Shown piece by piece: positions 6,280-7,914 of a stretch of DNA of 7,914 nucleotides. The notes beneath the pieces are model-generated. The model ran no database searches. It had not been told where the DNA came from and saw only the letters and a list, made by a program, of their open reading frames with translations. The stretch spans positions 1 through 7,914 of the forward strand of contig DATBBL010000329.1 in the NCBI GenBank assembly GCA_036271015.1, read 5' to 3'. This stretch comes from DASUAS01 sp036271015. Lineage in GTDB: Bacteria > Actinomycetota > Acidimicrobiia > IMCC26256 > DASPTH01. Position 1 is the first letter of the stretch. The number at the start of each line of letters is the position of its first letter. The position numbers and the translations under genes were made by a program.

Positions 6280-7349
6280 TGCCCATGCGTCGCGCCCGGT
6301 CCCTCACGCTCACGCTGGCGCTCGCCCTCGCCGTCTGCGCCACGAGCTCGGTGCTGACGGCGGCCCCGTCGTCCGCCGCGTCGACGACCACGATCACGTT
6401 GGTCACCCACGACTCGTTCGCGGTCTCGAAGCGCGTGCTGCAGGGGTTCGAAGACCGGACCGGCATCCACGTGAAGGTGGTGCAGGCCGGCGACGCGGGC
6501 GCCGCGCTCAACCAGGTGATCCTGACCAAGTCGAACCCGATCGGCGACGTCTTCTTCGGCGTCGACAACACGTTCCTGAGCCGCGCGCTCCAGTCCGGCG
6601 TGTTCGCCGAGTACCGCTCGCCCGCGCTCTCGACCGTGCCGGCGGCGTACCAGCTCGATCCGTCGCACCACCTGACGCCGGTCGACCACGGTGACGTGTG
6701 CATCAACTACGACAAGCAGTGGTTCGCGAAGCAGAAGCTGCCGGTGCCCACGACCCTCGCCGATCTCACCAAGCCGCAGTACAAGGGCCGGCTCGTGGTG
6801 GAGAACCCGGCGACGTCCTCGCCCGGCCTCGCCTTCGAGCTGGCGACGATCGCGCGCTTCGGCACCGATGGTTGGCGCGACTACTGGACGAAGCTGCGCG
6901 CCAACGACGTGAAGGTCGACGACGGCTGGGAGAGCGCGTACGACGGCGACTTCACCCAGGGCGCGAACCACGGCACCTACCCGCTGGTCGTCTCGTACGC
7001 GTCGAGCCCGCCCGCGGCCGTGTACTACTCGAAGCCGCAGCCCACGACGTCGCCGGTCGGCACCATGCTGGACTCGTGCTTCCGGCAGGTCGAGTTCGCC
7101 GGCGTGCTGAAGGGCACCGCGCACGCGGCCGCGGCGCGCAAGCTGGTCGACTTCATGGTCTCGGCGCCCTTCCAGGCCGACGTCCCGCTCCAGATGTTCG
7201 TGTTCCCGGTACGCGAGGGCACGCCCCTCCCCGCGGTGTTCGCCAAGTTCGCCGAGGTCGCGCCGCATCCCCTCACGCTGCCCGCGGCCGAGATCGGCAC
7301 GCACCGTGACGCGTGGATCGAGCAGTGGACCGAGACCGTGCTGCGGTGA
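6279..7349 (+). CDS. thiB: Thiamine ABC transporter substrate-binding protein
   Basis: 356 residues, slightly longer than the E. coli protein. It captures thiamine (and probably its phosphates) outside the membrane and delivers it to the ThiP permease. Residues 1-35 look like a Sec signal peptide: MPMRRAR, then a long Leu/Ala core, then a polar APSSAAS region with an AxA-like site. The mature part carries motifs characteristic of the TbpA/ThiB family: THDSFAVSK (43-51), GDAGAALNQVILTK (71-84), FFGVDNTFLSRAL (92-104), GDVCINYDK (138-146), VVENPATSSPGLAF (173-186), NDVKVDDGWE (209-218), VVSYASSPPA (237-246), CFRQVEFAGVLKGT (267-280) and PLQMFVFPV (303-311). The start at 6279 has AAAGGA six bases upstream and overlaps the kinase stop as TGATG. 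An ATG two codons later is less well spaced. Cys20 does not lie in a proper lipobox. Confidence 0.5.
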   Translation: MPMRRARSLTLTLALALAVCATSSVLTAAPSSAASTTTITLVTHDSFAVSKRVLQGFEDRTGIHVKVVQAGDAGAALNQVILTKSNPIGDVFFGVDNTFLSRALQSGVFAEYRSPALSTVPAAYQLDPSHHLTPVDHGDVCINYDKQWFAKQKLPVPTTLADLTKPQYKGRLVVENPATSSPGLAFELATIARFGTDGWRDYWTKLRANDVKVDDGWESAYDGDFTQGANHGTYPLVVSYASSPPAAVYYSKPQPTTSPVGTMLDSCFRQVEFAGVLKGTAHAAAARKLVDFMVSAPFQADVPLQMFVFPVREGTPLPAVFAKFAEVAPHPLTLPAAEIGTHRDAWIEQWTETVLR

Positions 7350-7914
7350 CGTTGTCGCGCGGGGCGCGGATCTCGCTCGCGCTCGTCCCGCTCGCATTCC
7401 TGGCCGTCTTCTTCTTCTACCCGGTGGCGGCGATCGTCGGGCGCGGTCTGTCCCCCGACGGCCACGTCGACCTCGATCCACTCGGCAAGGTCGTCACCGA
7501 CGCCGCGCTGCGGCACATCGTGTGGTTCACCTTGTGGCAGGCCACCGCGTCGACGATCCTGACCCTGCTGATGGCGATGCCGGGCGCGTACGTCCTCGCG
7601 CGGTACGAATTCCCGGGGCGACGGATGGTGCGGGCACTGGTGACGGTGCCCTTCGTGCTCCCCACCGTGGTCGTGGGCTCGGCGTTCGTGGGCCTGCTGG
7701 GACCGGGCGGCCCGCTCGCCGGCCTCGGACTCGACCAGACCGTGTGGGCGATCCTCGTCGCGCACGTCTTCTTCAACTACGCGGTCGTGGTGCGCACCGT
7801 CGGGGGACTGTGGTCGCACCTCGACCCGCGCGCGGAAGAGGCGGCGCGGATGCTCGGTGCCGGCCGCGCCCGCGCGTTCCGGGAGATCACCCTGCCCGCG
7901 CTCCGGCCGGCGAT
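7346..7914 (+). CDS. thiP: Thiamine ABC transporter permease, N-terminal part (cut by window edge)
   Basis: This gene runs off the right edge; 189 codons plus two bases are visible with no stop. GTG at 7346 overlaps the thiB stop as GTGA. The Shine-Dalgarno is poor, so coupling to thiB translation is likely. The product begins MTLSRGARIS and has four evident membrane segments: about residues 10-32 (LALVPLAFLAVFFFYPVAAI), 58-80, 97-118 (VPFVLPTVVVGSAFVGLL) and 132-153. These are followed by the cytoplasmic EAA loop, EEAARMLGAGRARAFREITL (164-183), which docks onto the ATPase subunit. The layout fits the binding-protein-dependent permeases (BPD_transp_1). ThiP proteins usually have two such halves (about 530 residues); only the first is visible. 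The name ThiP rests mainly on its position after thiB and behind a TPP riboswitch. An ATPase gene (thiQ) would be expected further right. Confidence 0.5.
   Translation, partial: MTLSRGARISLALVPLAFLAVFFFYPVAAIVGRGLSPDGHVDLDPLGKVVTDAALRHIVWFTLWQATASTILTLLMAMPGAYVLARYEFPGRRMVRALVTVPFVLPTVVVGSAFVGLLGPGGPLAGLGLDQTVWAILVAHVFFNYAVVVRTVGGLWSHLDPRAEEAARMLGAGRARAFREITLPALRPA

Noticed and set aside
6336..6341. Cys20 of ThiB as a lipoprotein attachment site
   Set aside because: The preceding residues are L-A-V, and Val at -1 does not fit a lipobox. The region fits an ordinary Sec signal peptide with a later AxA-like site.
6141..7481. A 446-codon open frame on the minus strand opposite thiB
   Set aside because: thiB on the plus strand carries unmistakable family motifs. 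The antisense product is low-complexity Arg/Gly/Asp-rich sequence.

Overview
The window is very GC-rich with a strong preference for G/C at third codon positions. It uses GTG as well as ATG starts, has tightly overlapping genes and probably one leaderless gene. Together with the gene content (a secreted YVTN propeller protein ending in an HTGNMR-type tail, a leucine-dehydrogenase-like enzyme, a DUF853-type ATPase) this suggests a high-GC actinobacterium. An Acidimicrobiia-like lineage is possible, but that placement is inference from general resemblance.

Layout from left to right: (1) Positions 3-1094 (+) hold the C-terminal bulk of a YVTN-type beta-propeller protein whose beginning lies outside the window. 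(2) A 68-base gap between convergent genes carries a perfect 12-base inverted repeat, probably a shared terminator. (3) A three-gene minus-strand operon runs from 3848 down to 1163: histidine phosphatase, then an exported six-unit kelch propeller protein, then a Leu/Val/Phe-type amino-acid dehydrogenase. The genes are joined by stop/start overlaps (GTGA and TGATG). (4) A 34-base divergent gap separates that operon from a plus-strand gene for a HerA-like DUF853 ATPase (3883-5484), which looks leaderless. (5) From about 5500 to the right edge lies a thiamine salvage operon. It has a TPP riboswitch whose 3' end contains the ribosome binding site, thiamine pyrophosphokinase, the thiamine-binding protein ThiB, and the first part of the permease ThiP, which is cut by the window edge. 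The genes again overlap by stop/start fusions (TGATG, GTGA).

How the genes work together: the right-hand operon is coherent. ThiB captures thiamine outside the membrane, ThiP (with an ATPase expected downstream) imports it, thiamine pyrophosphokinase converts it to TPP, and TPP closes the loop by binding the riboswitch. The minus-strand operon is translationally coupled, but its three products have no obvious shared pathway. The DUF853 ATPase stands alone. I see no tRNA, rRNA, CRISPR array, insertion sequence or phage gene. Most of the window is ordinary chromosomal sequence and I did not find convincing evidence of a new system. The points most worth a second look are the riboswitch/start-codon arrangement, the leaderless ATPase gene and the unexplained phosphatase-kelch-dehydrogenase operon.
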